From assembly GCA_033964015.1 (NCBI GenBank), contig CM066919.1:14673646-14737645 (forward strand): a stretch of 64,000 nucleotides of DNA, written 5' to 3'. The notes beneath the pieces were generated by a model. It was not told the origin of the DNA and ran no database searches. It worked only from the letters and a program-made list of their open reading frames with translations. Source of the stretch: Scolanthus callimorphus (taxonomy: Eukaryota; Cnidaria; Anthozoa; Actiniaria; Edwardsiidae). A program made the position numbers and the translations under genes. How positions within the stretch are numbered: position 1 is the first letter of the stretch; each line of letters starts with the position of its first letter. Of this stretch, positions 40,080-52,042 are shown one piece after another.

Positions 40080-40615
40080 AGAGCGAGGGAAGAGGGTAAG
40101 CACGCGGCCTCCGGCCTAGCCGAGCCCTTCAAACTTTTCATTGAAAGAAAAGAGGTCAATCCCTCTTATGTTTGTGTCTGAATTGTTTGGTTTAGACTGT
40201 TCCGCGTAACCAAGAGAAATATGTAGAACTTTATTGGATGTAAGCTTTGATGGAAAAGTGAAAGATAAAAAAACTTAAAGTTGCTATAAATAAGAATAGG
40301 TTAGATTTGACAGACCGCATTATGCTAATTATGCTAATTCTTGCTGTGGAGCTGATCTTTTTTTTGGCAATATGACGTACGAGACCCCAGTCAAGAGTAG
40401 CGTTTTGAAAGGCCAAATTACGCCTGCTACTTTTCAGCTATGTGTGTTTTTACTTTTTCCTAGTTATTGTTTGGTTGCATTGTTTATTGTTTGGTTGCAT
40501 TGTTTATGCAGTCGCATTTCTTGGAGGAAACTGGAGTATAGCTCAGGGTTCAGTCATGCAATTTTGATCCCAAATAACTGAATGGACGCGTTAAATATAC
40601 AATTCAAAATATTTG
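40080..40615. other. L1 inter-ORF region
   Basis: No gene seen. The direct repeat ATTGTTTATTGTTTGGTTGC occurs at about 40,466-40,505. Confidence 0.5.
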
Positions 40616-41130
40616 AATGTGCGTGGCATACGTTTAATTGGAAAGCGCAACGCAGTTTTCACTTGGTTGAACAAGTAAAAGGCTGACATTATATTTATTC
40701 AAGAGTCTCGTAGCACAAAGGATGTTGTAAATCAGTGGTGCGCGGAATGGTCTGGTAGAGTTTTCTTCGCACATGGAACAAGTGAAAGTTGTGGCGTTTC
40801 AATTCTCATAAGAAGCACATTAGATCTCACCGTCCAAAATATTACCACAGCTGAACAAGGTCGTTTTATCCTTCTAGATACAGTCGTACAAGGTGAGAGT
40901 TTTATAAATGTATATGCCCGTAACAAGGTGCAGAACCAAATTATTTTTTTGGCAGGATAAATGATCTTTTAGACAAAAATGTTCAAGAGGGAAGCAAACT
41001 TCTCCTAGGTGGTGACTTAATGTTTTCTTCGACGCCTTCTTGGACGCAGAAGGGTGGAACCCTACCGTTAAAGACTCCGTAAAGTACTTAGAGGAATTAA
41101 GTAGTAGATAATATATAGATTTAGCCACTG
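40616..41130 (+). pseudogene. L1 ORF2 endonuclease, N-terminal part
   Basis: The frame reads NVRGIRLIGKRNAVFTWLNK, stop, KADIIFIQESRSTKDVVNQW, RVFFAHGTSESCGVSILIRS and RFILLDTVVQGESFINVYAR. After a shift: FGRINDLLDKNVQEGSKLLL then GGD. These are the asparagine, QES and GGDxN blocks of the AP-endonuclease fold that nicks target DNA. The TAA after LNK and at least two frameshifts show decay. The sequence breaks off near 41,130. The matching C-terminal part (YDLIDVWRVSNPEL) is at about 53,737. Confidence 0.8.
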
Positions 41131-41189
41131 GCTAAAAGCGGAGCTCCTGGATATAAAATTTTCTGTGTGAATGAAAGGGATTCCCATGT

Positions 41190-41700
41190 GTACATGGTTG
41201 CTTTAGAGTCTTCCCTTCACGAGATATTAATTTTTCAAGCATAGATGACGTCATCGATGACGTCATATCACGTTACCACTTCATTTCGCTCATCTAGTGA
41301 CCTAGACTACACTACCAAAGTTTGGTTGTTTTAGAGTCTTCCCTTCACGAGATATTGATTTTTCAAGCAAAGATGACGTCATCGATGACGTCATATCACG
41401 TGACCACTTCATTTCGCTCATCTAGTGACCTAGACTACACTACCAAAATTTGGTTGTTTTAGAGTCTTCCCTTCACGAGATATTAATTTTTCAAGCATAG
41501 ATGACGTCATCGATGACGTCATATCACGTGACCACTTCATTTCGCTCATCTAGTGACCTAGACTACACTACCAAAGTTTGGTTGTTTTAGAGTCTTCCCT
41601 TCACGAGATATTGATTTTTCAAGCATAGATGACGTCATCGATGACGTCACATCACGTGTCCGTGTTACAGCACCCCCCTTGTGGCATAGACAAAATATCC
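41190..41700 (+). repeat. 128-bp tandem repeat, four copies
   Basis: AGAGTCTTCCCTTCACGAGA recurs at 41,205, 41,333, 41,461 and 41,589, exactly 128 bp apart. Each unit contains the palindrome TGACGTCATCGATGACGTCA, two overlapping CRE-like sites. Copies are about 97-99% identical by eye, so the array is recent or homogenised. Confidence 0.93.
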
Positions 41701-41778
41701 CAAGTATGGTTGTCTTAGCATGTTCCCTTGAGGAGATATAATTTTTTCTTTGCATACCACAGGGTTCCCATGTGTACA

Positions 41779-41813
41779 CGGACGGACGGACGGACGACGG
41801 ACGGACGGACGGC
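41779..41813 (+). repeat. Simple (ACGG)n repeat
   Basis: About eight ACGG units with one interruption, next to a second copy of TTCCCATGTGTACA (also at 41,181). Confidence 0.9.
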
Positions 41814-42040
41814 GTACGCTATAGGATTAATACCAGAAAAATAAAGAAAAAATCATATCTCCCGAAGGGTAGCTTCTATAGAAGCCAAACTTGGACAAAG
41901 TTTCAAAGACCATAAGAGGAACTCTACACCAAAGTCACGTGCCCTTACGTCATCAATGACGTCATCAAAATGATCCATAATGCCCGTGACGTTCAAAAAT
42001 CAACTCGATAGTATACTATACGTTTTCCCTTAGGTATGGT

Positions 42041-42155
42041 GCTCCGCTTGCGCGGGCCTTCGGCCCGCGCAGGAGCTCCGCTAAAATGTGAGCGGGAGAT
42101 CAGTATGGGCATTTACAATGGCGAGGCGTTAGCGGAGCAATTGTAAAGCCCATAC
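42041..42155. repeat. Two strong hairpins
   Basis: GCGCGGGCC-TTC-GGCCCGCGC at 42,050-42,070 is a perfect GC-rich stem, extended by GCTCC/GGAGC. Next to it, GTATGGGCATTTACAAT (42,103) pairs with ATTGTAAAGCCCATAC (42,140-42,155). These look like parts of a dispersed non-autonomous repeat. Confidence 0.8.
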
Positions 42156-42229
42156 AGATCGGACGCGAATATTTTATCTTACTTGTGAAATGAAACAATA
42201 AGTGGAACGCTATTCTATTACTTTTTTAG

Positions 42230-42300
42230 CCCTCAAACAATTCAGCACTACGAACAATTCAGCACTGTGTACAATTCAGCACTATGAACAATTGAATTTT
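42230..42300 (+). repeat. Short tandem repeat AACAATTCAGCACTA
   Basis: AACAATTCAGCACT with 2-4 variable bases is repeated three times, with a fourth partial copy. Confidence 0.85.
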
Positions 42301-42973
42301 AATAACTGAGCTTAGTTTGCCCAATCAGATCGGACGTGATGTTTATTATCGAACGCGCTGGTCCCAACGGGAGTAAATGACCCTCCAGACTGAGTTTGTT
42401 GTGAGTTTCAGTTCTAAGCTGCGAACGGGTCGGTAAGCATTTCTCGGTTCCCGGTAGCGTGTGCTATTAACAGCCATTTCAGTGAGACAGGAGGAGAGAA
42501 CATTCTAGGCAAGACTGGCAAGAGGTAAATGATTATATCAAGCTTCAATTTAGGTCTATGTAATTTGTATTTCCTAAAATACCGAAACCAGTTTGACAGT
42601 AACCAAGTTTTAACCCTTTTTCAAAGGTCTGCGGCTTTCCGAAAAGTTCTAGACGCCGAGATGAAAGATGCGACCAAATATTGTGGCTCAAGCATATAAA
42701 CAGAGAGGGCGAGTATACCTATGCCAGATAATGCAGTTTTCAATAATTTGTCAGCAACGTTAACTTGTGTGCAAATTCCATAGTTCACTTCATGTATTGA
42801 CCGCTTGATATTTACGAGATTATACTGAAAATATCCAGACAGTGTTAGACATATTGTCATAGCGTAAAATTGACGGGTAAATCAAATTAAATTCTATGTA
42901 TGATGAAAATAAGTCAATTGTGTTTTGCATTTTAATCAGTAGATATCTGTATCAAAAGTTAATGAATACTAAT

Positions 42974-43031
42974 CAGTTCGGCAAAACCCTTAAATACGGT
43001 ATACACGTGACGTCACGGAAGCATTGTTTCG
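42974..43031 (+). repeat. Left terminal inverted repeat of the N-RAG-type element
   Basis: Starts CAGTTCGGCAAAACCC and includes TACACGTGACGTCA. Over the first 42 positions I count two differences from the right end. Confidence 0.9.
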
Positions 43032-46000
43032 GGAAAAATGCGAAAAAATCGCTTGATTTATTCGGCGGCCATAGTTTCGTTCGCATTTCCGGTAGGCAGA
43101 AGCATACATCCGGGAACTTGAGCTTCTGAGATGCCTCAAACAGTGTTCAAGATGGCGGAAAGTTGAAGCGAAGTTCGAGCGATGGTGTTTTCAACCTTCT
43201 AGCGGCTACCAAACGCGCAGTTAACTCTCAAAATGGCAGCCATTACGTGTCACTGATACAGGTATGTATGATTGGAAAGCGAAGTTTTAGTATAACAACA
43301 ATTTTGTTTCGAAACAGGACAATTTTTGTCGATTCACATGTAAGTGAAGCACATCTCGTGTGAATGGCTTCAAGGCCAACTCTCTAGATTTCGGGCCAAC
43401 TCTTCTAGAAGTTTGCTATTCTTTGATTGCTCATCGACAAATGAAGAGTAGTCCTACTGAGCTACTGAGGCCCATGAAGTGGACGAAAAGAATCAATGTT
43501 TCATGTTTATTTGTCGTTTATTTTCAGACAAAATGGACTCCCATCGAAAGCACCTAAACAGTAGATGCCGCATATGTGCTACGAATATCGATCGAGATAA
43601 AAAAAAAAGAATAGCACTACAATTTGCATCAGAAATATTAAAAATATGGCAGGTCAATATCAATCTGGATAGCCCCTTTGTGCACCCGCGAAGCATTTGC
43701 CACAAGTGCCACATGAAAGCAATAAACAAAAGCTATATAGACGGAAAGATAAAACCAACTGACGACTGTGTTTTGTGGGCTCCACACTCAGAAAGCTGCT
43801 CACTTTGCTCCTCATTTGGGTTGGCGGGAAGAAAAAGAAAAAAGAGAAGAAAATCTGAAATTTTGAAGGCCAGTATCCATGAAAGCGATACGGACAGCCC
43901 CATAGAAGAAGAGCCCAGAGATGAAGACAATACAGAGGAGGCGTTTTACTCCATAGATATGAACAATCTAAGTGGGAGTCTATGCAGAATACAAGAAAAG
44001 GACAAGCTGAAAATTCTCGATTTACTGCTACATGATCAAACAGCTGGGACAATTGTTGGCAGACTCGACAAGGAACAAAAGGTTGCAGTTTTAGAGAAGC
44101 TCACCCAAGGAGATGGTATTTTGTTCAGATCTGGGGATATTTCCCAAACAGTGTCAGAGAGCTCCCCTGACCTGCTCTGCCGCATTGTTCAGGAAGTTTT
44201 CAAGCAGCAACGAACAAAAGTAATCAAAGATGCAGTAGAGCTAAGCCAGGCTTACCGTGATGTTGAGGGCCTAAAGAACACAGACCATGGCCAATGGTTG
44301 CGCCAGAGGAACCCATTTGTGCTTGCTGTCCTTTGTGGTCTAAATGGTGATAACCCAAGTGATTTTTTCAATTGTCTTGCATTGGAGCACATTTATAACA
44401 TATCTGGTATCAATGTTGTGCTACCATTCAGCTTCCTGGCCAACCTGTTTGTATTTGCCATCAGTCACTCCAAGCTGGCAGTTACCATTGTTGGAAAAAC
44501 CCTTCCTGGAGGCTCTTATACAACTCTAAGATCATGGCTTGACCAGTTGAGCTCTTCACCACGCCCATTCCCAGGAGGAGATTGTGCTGTTGCAATTGAC
44601 AATGACCAAGTGGTCAAAAAGAATTGGACAGTTCGAGTAGGGCAAAAATGCAGGGTGAGCATTGTAACAAGTGTATGCCAAGCAGAGATCAACCCTGAAG
44701 GCCAACTCCAGAAGAAGGCAGAATTGTCACCTAGGTATGTTCTTGTAGTGTAACAAGCTTCCTGGGGTGAATGCAGGATTTTAAAATGGAGGGAAAGTAA
44801 TGATCCTATTTTAAAACTTATTGAAGCCTTCTTTTTTACAGTCAATAAGGAAACATTTTGTTGTTGTTTGCTCTCTAAACAGGGAGCGGAAACCTGCACA
44901 TTAAACTCCTGTATCTGCCACTGTAGTCACCATTGTATTCTAATTATCACCTATTCTCTTTCATTTGTTTCATTATTTTGGCTTTTAATTGGGATTAGAA
45001 GTGATATAAAATCACCTCATAAACAGCCTGATGATGCTTTATTTCTAATAGAGCAATCCATGACTGAATGATTATAACTGAGTGAGTGAAGTAATATTTT
45101 TTAGCTATAAATAGTTTCAAGTACAGTACTGTATCTGTCGCTACAGAAACTGGAAACAGCCTCTATCTGCGCAGGACTTGCCAGACTTGGAAAAAGCAAT
45201 AGCATACGATGATGATGTACAAGATACATTAAGACTGGAGGTGTGTATGTACAATTGTGTGCGAGAAGACTAACATGGTAAAGTAGACTTGAAGTCCCTA
45301 TTCTCAGTTTCAGCTGTGGCAGTTGAGATTTCATTGAGAACAGCACTATACTATATGACTTTAAACCAAGGTCTATGAAATCCACTGATAAATTCTTATA
45401 GGAAATAATGTGAAGCTGTGACTTTTTCCTTTCATTTAAACTTTCTAGTGTTGTGTTGCTGTTAACAGGCTAACACAACAGGCTTCATTGTACAATTTTT
45501 ATTTATTAATTTTATCATATGAACTTGTTTCTGTTATAATTTTGGTCATATTTTTTTCGGTTAATCATGCTTGTAACCAACACGACAAGCCTCCCACAAG
45601 GCTTTTTATCCCTTGGCCTTTCCTTTTTACTGTTACTGATTGACAAGCACTGTTATCTTTTCAGAACAAGAGATTTCTTCAAGGCTGTCTTGAAAAGGTG
45701 GTGTCACAACAGAACAAAAAAGATGATGGTACATTCAATGATGACATAGACCTCAAGGTTGCTGAGATTGCCAAGAAAAAAAGCACTCGAGTTGTCCAAA
45801 CTGCAAAACAGAAATGGACAAAAAAAAAGAGAAAATGCATCAACCAAGAGTGTAGGGTAGACCTCAAGACAGCCGAGCAACAACTCACTGGCGAGGATGT
45901 TCTGGGTACAGCATTGTTGACTCCATTGAGGCAGTTCAACTACAGACACAAAGAAAGCGAAGTCCTAATTGAGGTTGATGAGGAACGGAACCAGTCCAGT

Positions 46001-47524
46001 ATATCACAGCAGGTTGTCACAAGATATGAGCAGTTTGTTATTGAATGGCCAGAAGTACAGTCAGGGCATCCTCTAGATCCAGTGAAGATCTCCGTTTCGG
46101 ATCCCGTATTTGTAAACCCTGCATCAGCAAAGCCAGTGGCAGAGGTGCTCAGACATGTGGGGAGAGTGGCTGGTGTCCGTCGTTATGGGTTGAACGAGAG
46201 GGAGTGGCTCCCTGTCACAATGGATGGTTCACCATAAGCTATTGCTGTCAAGCTCATAGAGTCTACGCGGATCTGCTTGGAGTGTTCAGCAAGACAGAGT
46301 GGAGAACAGTCTTGCTGCTCGTTTCTTCCAGATGAATGGAATCGCCATGTAAAGAATACTCACAATAGAGCTAATGTTCCTAGTGTTCTGGAATTTGACT
46401 GGGTAGTCCTTAGAATTGGGCCTCTCCATGTTGAGATGAATATGGCAAAGACCATATTTGACTAAACTGGGACATTTGCATGGCCTCCCTTGCACGTGAG
46501 ATGGGATTCACATCTGAAACAGCACTAAACTATGCAAAAAGTGCATCCAACCACCACCATGCACAAACACTAATCCAGACAATGCTAGAGGGAAATTGGT
46601 GTGAGCTTCTTGTACCCTATGTAAGGGCACGCTTGAAAGAGGGGAAGAAGGTATCAGTCGGTGACTTTATATACCATTGGGCAGTTGTGGTAAAAAATGT
46701 CAACTACCAGTTCCAATTCAACATGCTTTGGCGTTATGTTGGTGGATTTCAGTTATACCATATTGGAATCAGGAGGAACAATCCCCAGTATGTGAGATGT
46801 GGTCTTCTCGCCTTCGCCCCTCTATTTAGCTGCCATCCTTTCACATCAAATTACCAGCTCATCGAATTACAAGAGAGGTATAGTAAAAGGATTTAGCAGA
46901 TACGGTAACTTTGCAGAGATGTTGTTAGAAGCCATTTGAGAGCTGTGAATATGTCTTTCTTCGATGTTAAGCTCAGACATTATCACAGTAATCTACATCT
47001 GTGTACAAACCAACATTATTATTGCCTCCTATAAATATTCGATTTTTTCTTTAAAATTATTTCCTCTGGCTACACTTGCTCATCTGCATCCCTTTATCCG
47101 AGGCATTCGCGTTCTGGCTCAGTCAGTGCCTATGTTATTGATCCCTTTATGTAGGAGGAGGAGGGGTACTCTGTAGCCATTTTTGTATGCCAACATCAGT
47201 CTTGTTCATAAGTTGACCCCCTGTATAAAGTTGTTTTGGAACCTTAGTACATGAAGGTGCATTTTCCCTGAACTGCTTTCAATTTTCAATCTTTTAATTG
47301 ATACAGGTGTCTCAGAACCCTTGCCCCTGTAGAGCTCAGAGATTACCTCGAGTCCACAGAGTCAATCAGCTCCACCGGCAATCCCTCCAAGGGTGAAGGC
47401 TTAGATGCGCAACTGGAGGAGGTGAACAAGGCATCCAAGGTGTGGGAGCACGGTGCCATGACAGCAAGAGAATGGCTTACCATATTCAGAAATCATGATG
47501 AATTGAATGAGGTAACCTATTTAA

Positions 47525-47814
47525 CAATTAGACCTCAAGGCCGAATGTACTATGATGAATAGACCATGAGGCCGAAGGCCGAATGGTCTATTGATATCAT
47601 AGCACATGAGGACGAGAGGTCTAATTGTTTTAGTATAAACCAACTAATTGGTCGGTTTTGGCAATGAATGCCAATATTTTATGTTGAAAAAATCAAGTTT
47701 TCTTGCAAAGAAAGGTGGTGGTTTTGCCAGGCACGGTCTATCACTAATAGACCATTAGTAGCTCGGCCAATCAGAATGCAGGATTTGTAATAGACCATTA
47801 GTTGGTTTATACTA
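47525..47814. repeat. Two adjacent MITE-like hairpins in intron 4
   Basis: 47,525-47,627: CAATTAGACCTC is inverted at the other end and inner parts pair (ATAGACCAT/ATGGTCTAT). 47,631-47,814: TAGTATAAACCAACTA is perfectly inverted at the end. Both lie between exons 4 and 5 of the N-RAG-type gene. Confidence 0.85.
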
Positions 47815-48437
47815 AATTATTTTAGACTACAAGAGAAAGTTTCAAATGTGAGCCCATTATTATTAAAGAATGCATGATACTTGACATCTGGTCGACTATC
47901 TGATAAATCTAACAAGCATACTAAACCTTTGATTTCATGGATCAAAATCAGTGTAATCATTCTTGTAATTATTCAAACAGGGCCCCTCTAGATACAAGCT
48001 TGTAGCTAAATTTAATGTAAAAATATACATTTCACTTTTTTTTTTCAGTTACGAAAACAAACCTTTTCATTGTTTGGCGTGTCGGACCCAAAAGTGATGA
48101 TGTACAGAGCAGAGAGAGACGTAGCCTAGAGAATGAAGTGCTGGCATGGAGGGTCAAGCTTAGACAAGAAAGGTTTGTTGATTAGTTTGATGCATTATTG
48201 TTTAGCTGTACAGTATATCATTTTCTATTGCAACATCAAAACAACTGGCAGTCAACATTGTGGGCCAAAACTTGAAAAGAACAAACTTTAGATGTCAGAA
48301 TAAGACAAGTTTTCACCTATCTCTTGCAAAATTGTAAACTTTTGCTTTGCTCCTTTTGCATTTAGTATAGGACTTCATTGCTCCTTTTGCATTTAGTAGA
48401 GGACTTCATTAAGTATAGGGCTTCATTACAACTTCAA

Positions 48438-48792
48438 GTTCAATTTGGAATTTATTTGCACAAGTGGGTTTTTCAAAAAGTATCAAAATTGTGTAAATAA
48501 ATTCCAAATTGAACGAGAAAAGTGGTACGATTTCCTTTTAATAATACACATGTAAAAAGTTCTAAGGAGTCATTCACAAATCTGCTTACAAACTAAACAA
48601 GCCACTCTCATTTTTCCTTGATTGAAATCTGGACCAAAACCTGACAGAATTTGAATGTTATCAAAATATTTTGTAATCCTATTAGCATTTTAAATAAAAT
48701 TGTATTTTGTTAACCATTTTTGCATTTGTTACCTAAAAACTGAACTGTTCTTAGCCAATCAGAATCCATAAATTTTTTCATGTGTATTATTA
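48438..48792. repeat. Hairpin and MITE in intron 5
   Basis: 48,438-48,514: GTTCAATTTGGAATTTATTT pairs with AAAT-AAATTCCAAATTGAAC. 48,539-48,792: TAATAATACACATG is inverted at the end (CATGTGTATTATTA). Both are non-coding. Confidence 0.85.
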
Positions 48793-49346
48793 GGAGAGAA
48801 ATAAATAATCTGCATTGTTCTGTTTTTTTTTTACAGACATGGGGGGATTATTTTGCTAACAAAGTTTTTGTCTAGATTTTTTTTCTAATATCAAGTCTTA
48901 TTTGTAGGTACCTTGCAGAACCAGACAAGGAAGCAAACCATGTGTCTATCGATGGAAAAACCTTGGACAAAGAGCTAATCAATATATCGGCTGTAGTTGA
49001 ACAGAACAGAAAGATAGTGTTAAAGGAAGTTCTGTTGAACAAACGTAAACGGACAGAGTTACCTCTTAAGCAAGTCTATGTCCTAGCTTCTGAACGACTT
49101 GAAGCAGAGCAGATAGGTAAAATGACGAAAGCACAGATAATTGTCAAATTAGAGAGCATCACCAGCACTGTGCTGGACAGCAGCGTTAGGCAGACCTTTG
49201 AGGAGAAGGTTAAGAGAGTTAAGGCAAGAGTAAACTCCACCCCAAAAGAACAACTGGTATCACTATTTAAGGAAATTGAGCAGGCTATCATAGAGCTGAA
49301 TACCGTATTGTATTGCACTGATGATGACGATCATGATCAGAACTAG

Positions 49347-50463
49347 GTGTGATTTGTCACAATGTCTTTAGATTTCGACAAAGTGTTCCATTGTATATAC
49401 CCATTTTTGTAAATAGGTTGCTTGAAATTCCAACTAGGGTCAACAGTCAAAGTTTCATGATTTCTTGGTGTGATTGGAATGACAGGTTTAGTTTTGAGGA
49501 CAAGAAGTGCCTTTGAGTGTGTCATCCAAATGTAGAACAGACCATACCAAAAGATCATGAAGCGTGGTTCCAGAAAATATTCAACTCCCCATTTTTCAAA
49601 AAATGTGTCCTGGTAAAATTTAACCCATTGAAAACACAAGATATCATGTTTTTGTTATCAAGCTATATTCTGCTAATGTGATATTAAATATTCATTTGTG
49701 AAATAATTATTTACAATCATATGGGATCAATGAGATCCGTGCTTCAAATCCCAATGGGGATCACAGAAAAATTTTGCTTCCAAACTTGGTATGACAAGTG
49801 AAAGTTCTATTTGTCAAATGAGATCACAAATAAGTGTGTTCTCAGAAAATAGTCACACCCTTCTCGCAGAAGGGCAGTGGGAACCAACCACTCCTCAATG
49901 CCCACCTTCCCCCTTCTTTGCTTTGCACTGCAGATTTTATTTCAGATGGGTGTGGCTACGTTCGAGAACCTCACTATGGGGATTTAGCGGTCTAGAATAG
50001 CAGTTCCTCGTGGTAAAAGCCGAATACGGAACAGGAACAATGTCAAGTGGGGGCTGGTGGTTTTATGGGGGGGGGGGGCATTTCAGTGTCATGCAAATTT
50101 TCAACAGACTAGGATTGAGATTGAGTGCGATTGCGTGAAACGCAGAACACTGTATTGAATCCGGATGATTTCTGCTGAACTTCTCTTCTCTTTTCTTGCC
50201 ATTTTAGCTTGTTCTACCGGTACATCCTCGTCAACAATCGTACTTACTTTAGACGCCATTTGGAAAATAGGAGACTGATACTAGCTTTGGATTAGCGCGC
50301 AGGGGGGGGGGGGGGGGGGGGTAAAATTTCAAATAGCCGTTTTTCGAAGGGGGTAGAAATTGAAACTACTTTTTTTGTACGGGGGTAAGTTTTCAGAAAA
50401 CCTACAAGCAGAAAAAACCAACAGCCCCCCCTGCGACGTAATTAACGAACAGTCCCTAAATAC
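49347..50463. other. 3' region of the N-RAG-type gene, no further gene seen
   Basis: Homopolymer G runs occur at about 50,070 and 50,302-50,321. No domain-bearing frame. Confidence 0.5.
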
Positions 50464-52042
50464 AAAAATGACGAGTCGTAGCTCTGGAAAGAGCTAGCTG
50501 GTGAAGGAAAAAGTTGGGATGCAAATTGGCCGAATGCAATACTTCCTCAACAAAACTGTAAGCGATCTCCTTGATGAGGGAAAGATCCTAGATGTGAAAC
50601 GGTAAGCTTTTTGTATTTTGATATGAAATTATTACTCAACTTATAAATTTAAGCGACAAAGGACCGGAAATTTTCTGAAGTGACGGGAAATGTCGTGTAA
50701 AATACAGGGAACTTGAAACAGAAGGAAATGTTCATATATTTTACTTAATATCAGCCCCCTCCTCCCCCTAATGAAGACCCAAAGAAAAATACAGTCAGCA
50801 GTCCTTGAAATGTGCATTCTCAGAGTTCAATATTGTGTAATCCACGATTCCATAGCATAAATCGGATGCATTGGTTTAAAGTAAACTCATCTACTACATT
50901 TTGAACTTGTAGAATGGTAACTGGTAACCCTACTATCAGCAAGAAGCCCCCCATGCAAAGTGGCAGGCTAACAAACGCACTGGTGGTGGTGCCGTAATAC
51001 CATGCAACTGGCACCTCCATGTCCAGGAACAGCATATCAGCACGGTGATAGCCAGGGTAAAGGCAAGGCTACCAGATGTTTCTGGCAACGAAGAAATGAG
51101 TGTTGAGGTAAGTTATCAAAGGCTGATCAAGATATGATTTGAATTAATGCTTCTATCAGTGACATATTTATTCCCGTTTTTTTTTTAAGTATTATCAATT
51201 ATTTTCATCTTTACTTAAAACATACTCTCGCGTGGCCAATAAAAGGCGCTTCCCTGGAGCATGGCAGTGTTTCTTGTTTATATAATAAACAGAATAATAC
51301 TTGTTCGCTGCGCTCACTCATTCGATATCAATGTGAACACTCGAAGATAAATTCCACATCTCCGCGTGCCCATGTACTATTCTATATTTGTTTCTTTTTT
51401 GTGGGATTTTAAAAGGTTTTGGTGACTTGAATCTGCGCAGCTTAAAAACAAACCCTGTGGGACAGGTTCTGGTAACAGCCATTCAAGTCTGGTACCTAAA
51501 ACAACTTCTGTCTTGTCTTGCATGTCTTGTCTTGCAATGGCCAGGTCCAAGAATGTACTTGAGAACAATTTCCTTGAACATTTTATTTTGTAAAAGTGCT
51601 TTACATCATTGTTTAGTACAACTTTGATCACAATCCATGTAAACATTATTCCACAAGCAATAAATTAAAAGCAACAAAAGATTTGGGCAAAAAATAAATA
51701 TTCAAAAATGATGAAGTTATATTTTCGCAAACCTATACCATCATCAGCAATGAATGAAATGGTTTCCTTTGGTTATAAATATTGAGGCTGTTGCTTGAGG
51801 AATTCTTTACCCAGGGGATGGGGGCTTGCTCCCTGCTATATCATAAAAACTTTCTATGACTTTATCTGCAAATAGAACACTTGTGATGTTGGGAGAGACA
51901 CATTTACAAAGTTCTTGTGTCTCTTAACATCACACATGCTCTATTTCGCAGATAAAGTCGTGGAAAGTTGTGCTGTAGTGCTTAATTAGAGTTCTTTTTT
52001 TCACAGGTACTGCCACCAGATGCCAAAAAAAAGAAAGCCCTG
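50464..52042 (+). CDS. Possible small spliced gene inside the N-RAG-type element
   Basis: The segment from about 50,468 reads MTSRSSGKS, a stop, then LVKEKVGMQIGRMQYFLNKT and VSDLLDEGKILDVKR up to a donor (ACG|GTAAGC, 50,601). From the acceptor at about 50,939 the frame reads QEAPHAKWQANKRTGGGAVI, HLHVQEQHISTVIARVKARL and NEEMSVE before GTAAGT (51,108). A last piece after TTTTCACAG (52,006) reads VLPPDAKKKKAL and stops. Phases of the first two pieces do not fit without a frameshift, and the family is unknown. I report it because three splice-bounded, open, basic segments on one strand inside a transposon are unlikely to be all chance. Confidence 0.3.
51848..51969. repeat. 122-bp hairpin MITE
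   Basis: The two halves, about 57 bp each, are inverted copies with few mismatches (AACTTTC-n-GACTTTATCTGC ... GCAGATAAAGTC-n-GAAAGTT), with the loop near 51,905. Confidence 0.88.

Larger units (their letters stand above)
43533..49346 (+). pseudogene. N-RAG zinc-module protein, six exons, probable transposase
   Basis: Exons: 43,533-44,734; 45,147-45,240; 45,665-46,877; 47,307-47,511; 48,049-48,172; 48,908-49,346. All have GT/AG sites and matching phases. The ATG at 43,533 follows an acceptor at 43,527. N-terminal zinc module: C12-x2-C15, H51-P, C56-x2-C59, W82-x-P-H85, C89-x2-C92 (SRCRICATN, VHPRSICHKC, WAPHSESCSLC), as in the RAG1 N-terminal zinc region. The long C-terminal part (QWLRQRNPFVLAVLCGL, GGDCAVAIDNDQVV, EFDWVVLRIGPLHVEMN, GNPSKGEGLDAQLEEVNKAS) I know only as part of an unnamed element family. 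Lesions: TAA at 46,235-46,237 (after TMDGSP), one base lost near 46,466, one base lost near 48,130. Expected length about 1,090 residues. Confidence 0.8.

Noticed and set aside
50464..51108. Histone H2A resemblance (SRSS..., IGR-n-FLNK, GGGAVIP)
   Set aside because: The matches are short, the exon phases do not fit, and the central histone fold is missing.
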